Below, piece after piece: positions 5,579 through 6,511 of a stretch of 6,511 bases of DNA. Origin of the DNA: an uncultured Dechloromonas sp. (lineage in GTDB: Bacteria > Pseudomonadota > Gammaproteobacteria > Burkholderiales > Rhodocyclaceae). Below the pieces are notes generated by a model that was not told the DNA's origin, made no database searches, and was given only the letters and a program-made list of their open reading frames with translations. Both the position numbers and the translations under genes were made by a program. Positions within the stretch are counted from its first letter, which is position 1. Each line of letters opens with the position of its first letter. The stretch covers positions 1 through 6,511 of the forward strand of contig CAMKYP010000228.1 of the NCBI GenBank assembly GCA_946477505.1, given 5' to 3'.

Positions 5579-6124
5579 TCAGGCGATCCTGATATCGAAA
5601 ATGTCATGGTCGGCGCCGCTGGCCCGGTCTTCGGTTTGGCGGATCGCCAGGGCTTTGCCGAAACGCTCGCCCAGCCCTTCGATCAGACCGATCACCATGG
5701 AGGCCAGGCCCGGACGCTCCGAAAAATAGTGCAGCGTCAGGCCGTCGTCGCGGACATCGGTGCAACGAAAGGAAGGTGGCTTGAGTGCCGGGTACATCAG
5801 GCCGACCCGGAGGTGCAGATGGTCGAGATTGATCAGGACTTCCTGCAGCGAACTCCCTGCTCCGTCGAACAGCGAGCCATATCCTTCCTGGCCGGTGAAT
5901 AGTACCCAATGGCGACCGAAGTTCCTAAGCAGGGCGGCAGGTTCGATGTTGAGCAACTCGCATGCCGCACCGACGAGGCGATAGGTGATTTCGTCCGGAT
6001 AGGATTCCATGCAGACGAAGAGTTCAACATCAACCCCGGCCATGTTCTTGATCGATTGCCAGCTTGCATCACCATGGTGAGTACAAATGAATTCCTGCAA
6101 TGCGCGATTGACGAGTCCGTACAC
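5579..6124 (-). CDS. hnoX: H-NOX haem nitric-oxide sensor protein
   Basis: This stand-alone H-NOX (HNOB) domain has 181 residues, the usual family length, and starts (M)YGLVNRALQEFI. It binds one b-type haem; NO binding breaks the Fe-His bond and changes the activity of a partner kinase or cyclase. The iron ligand falls at H102 in NLDHLHLRVGL, the same number as in Thermoanaerobacter (Caldanaerobacter) H-NOX. The YxSxR motif for the haem propionates is Y133-S135-R137 (HYFSERPGL). Other landmarks are GQEGYGSLFDGAG (78-90) and PPSFRC (116-121). The distal tyrosine of O2-binding H-NOX is absent: M143 stands where soluble guanylate cyclase beta1 has I145, so NO-selective binding is expected. The start is GTG at 6122-6124, set by family alignment and by GAGG 8 bases upstream; a longer frame up to 6361 runs through a terminator and into secF and is not real. 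It is the first gene of the operon with the kinase. Confidence 0.95.
   Translation of the reverse strand: MYGLVNRALQEFICTHHGDASWQSIKNMAGVDVELFVCMESYPDEITYRLVGAACELLNIEPAALLRNFGRHWVLFTGQEGYGSLFDGAGSSLQEVLINLDHLHLRVGLMYPALKPPSFRCTDVRDDGLTLHYFSERPGLASMVIGLIEGLGERFGKALAIRQTEDRASGADHDIFDIRIA
5587..5590 (-). promoter_or_regulatory. Ribosome binding site of the hybrid kinase
   Basis: Minus-strand AGGA lies 9 bases before the ATG at 5577 and within the last codons of H-NOX. It decides the kinase start in favour of 5577 over 5607 and implies translational coupling to H-NOX. Confidence 0.6.
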
Positions 6125-6132
6125 GACGCTTG

Positions 6133-6136
6133 CCTC
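6133..6136 (-). promoter_or_regulatory. Ribosome binding site of H-NOX, supporting a GTG start
   Basis: Minus-strand GAGG lies 8 bases before the GTG at 6124. There is no ATG nearby in frame that fits the family N-terminus. Confidence 0.7.
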
Positions 6137-6148
6137 GATTGCTTGGGG

Positions 6149-6173
6149 TGCCGCAATTGTGACAGTTGCGGCA
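6149..6173. promoter_or_regulatory. Inverted repeat upstream of H-NOX, candidate operator or leader hairpin
   Basis: TGCCGCAA (6149-6156) is mirrored perfectly by TTGCGGCA (6166-6173) across a 9-base spacer. It lies 25 bases before the H-NOX start and 12 bases before its Shine-Dalgarno sequence. It does not match the FNR/Dnr (TTGAT-N4-ATCAA) or NorR (GT-N7-AC) patterns, nor the NsrR palindrome as I know it. A minus-strand TATCTC (6188-6183) is the only -10-like hexamer nearby and has no good -35; if used, the repeat would lie in the leader RNA. The rest of the spacer up to the secF terminator holds nothing else recognisable. Confidence 0.4.
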
Positions 6174-6215
6174 TGTTTTGTGGAGATACCTTGATGCGGG
6201 TGGCGACTTGGCAGC

Positions 6216-6242
6216 AAAAAGGGGAACCCGTGGGTTCCCCTT
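6216..6242 (-). terminator. Intrinsic terminator of secF
   Basis: On the minus strand a perfect stem (arms 6232-6240 and 6221-6229, GGGGAACCC with its complement, extendable by two A-T pairs) is followed by TTTTT (6220-6216). It lies 19 bases after the secF stop. The strand with the T-run shows that it ends secF transcription and separates it from the H-NOX operon. Confidence 0.88.
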
Positions 6243-6260
6243 GGGCGGCATAGGCGGCTT

Positions 6261-6511
6261 TTAGACGACAGCGCCTTCTTCGTTGGCGCCTTCGACAACC
6301 TTCTTTTGCTTGATGAACTGCTCGCGCGAAACACCCAGCCACATGACCAGCGGGCTGGCAACCAGCACCGACGAGTAGATGCCGAAGCAGATGCCGATGG
6401 TCAGGGCCAGCGCGAAGTAGTAAAGCGTCTCACCGCCGAAGATCAGCATCGACAGCACCATCAACTGGGTGCTGCCGTGGGTGATGATGGTTCGGCTGAT
6501 CGTGCTGGTGA
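6261..6511 (-). CDS. secF: Protein translocase subunit SecF, C-terminal part (gene runs off the right edge)
   Basis: The last 82 residues of SecF are visible. SecF is an inner-membrane RND-type subunit that works with SecD and SecYEG, using the proton gradient to help pull secreted proteins across the membrane. The visible part includes TSTISRTIITHGSTQ and then the last two membrane helices, around GGETLYYFALALTIG and the conserved GIYSSVLVASPLVMWLG. The tail is charged and cytoplasmic (SREQFIKQKK...). The reading frame is open through the window edge, so the true start lies to the right; the TTG/ATG near 6464 is internal. secD would be expected upstream, outside the window. The gene ends at a strong terminator and is probably unrelated in function to the H-NOX operon that follows. 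Confidence 0.93.
   Translation of the reverse strand, partial: TSTISRTIITHGSTQLMVLSMLIFGGETLYYFALALTIGICFGIYSSVLVASPLVMWLGVSREQFIKQKKVVEGANEEGAVV

Noticed and set aside
6149..6180. Inverted repeat followed by TGTTTTG read as a plus-strand terminator
   Set aside because: There is no plus-strand gene upstream that would need it, the T-run is broken, and the position before the H-NOX start fits a regulatory site better.
6125..6361. Upstream extension of the H-NOX reading frame
   Set aside because: It would cross the secF terminator and overlap secF coding sequence antisense. Family alignment and the GAGG site both place the start at the GTG at 6124.
1..6511. CRISPR arrays, tRNA or rRNA genes, insertion sequences, phage or integration sites
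   Set aside because: No spaced direct repeats, cloverleaf-like or rRNA sequence, transposase or integrase was seen on either strand.

Overview
The window looks like chromosomal DNA of a GC-rich betaproteobacterium, most likely of the Rhodocyclales (Dechloromonas/Azonexus-like). This is inferred from protein character and gene content: a PurB of the E. coli long type, a cytochrome c' very like those of Rubrivivax and Achromobacter, and a DUF2322-type protein. No rRNA or other taxonomic marker is present, so the assignment is tentative.

Left part (1-2475), housekeeping. A glutathione S-transferase-like gene leaves the window on the minus strand. It is divergent from purB (adenylosuccinate lyase, 372-1739, complete); a shared spacer of 94 bases holds candidate promoters for both. 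After purB come two small genes with no gap between them: a 91-residue zinc-ribbon membrane protein and a 105-residue DUF2322-like protein.

Middle part (2476-3838), respiratory and NO-related electron carriers. A spacer with a CRP/FNR-family-like palindrome precedes a periplasmic cytochrome c' (cycP). A good intrinsic terminator separates it from a cytochrome b561-type membrane haem protein, the likely electron donor for cytochrome c'.

Right part (3868-6124, minus strand), the most interesting section. It is a two-gene operon of an H-NOX haem nitric-oxide sensor and, one base after its stop codon, a hybrid histidine kinase. The kinase begins with an HNOBA (H-NOX-associated) domain and a predicted coiled coil, followed by HisKA, HATPase_c and receiver domains. 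H-NOX, HNOBA, coiled coil and output domain occur in the same order in animal soluble guanylate cyclase, here split over two proteins and with a kinase as output. The operon converges on the cytochrome c'/cytochrome b pair with 29 bases between stop codons, so a NO sensor and a NO-binding cytochrome lie side by side. A perfect 8-bp inverted repeat lies just upstream of the H-NOX start. A strong terminator separates the operon from the C-terminal end of secF, which runs out of the window.

The H-NOX gene starts at a GTG and the kinase at an internal ATG; Shine-Dalgarno sequences and family lengths support both choices. No response regulator, Hpt protein or diguanylate cyclase lies in the window, so the output of the NO pathway is not visible here.
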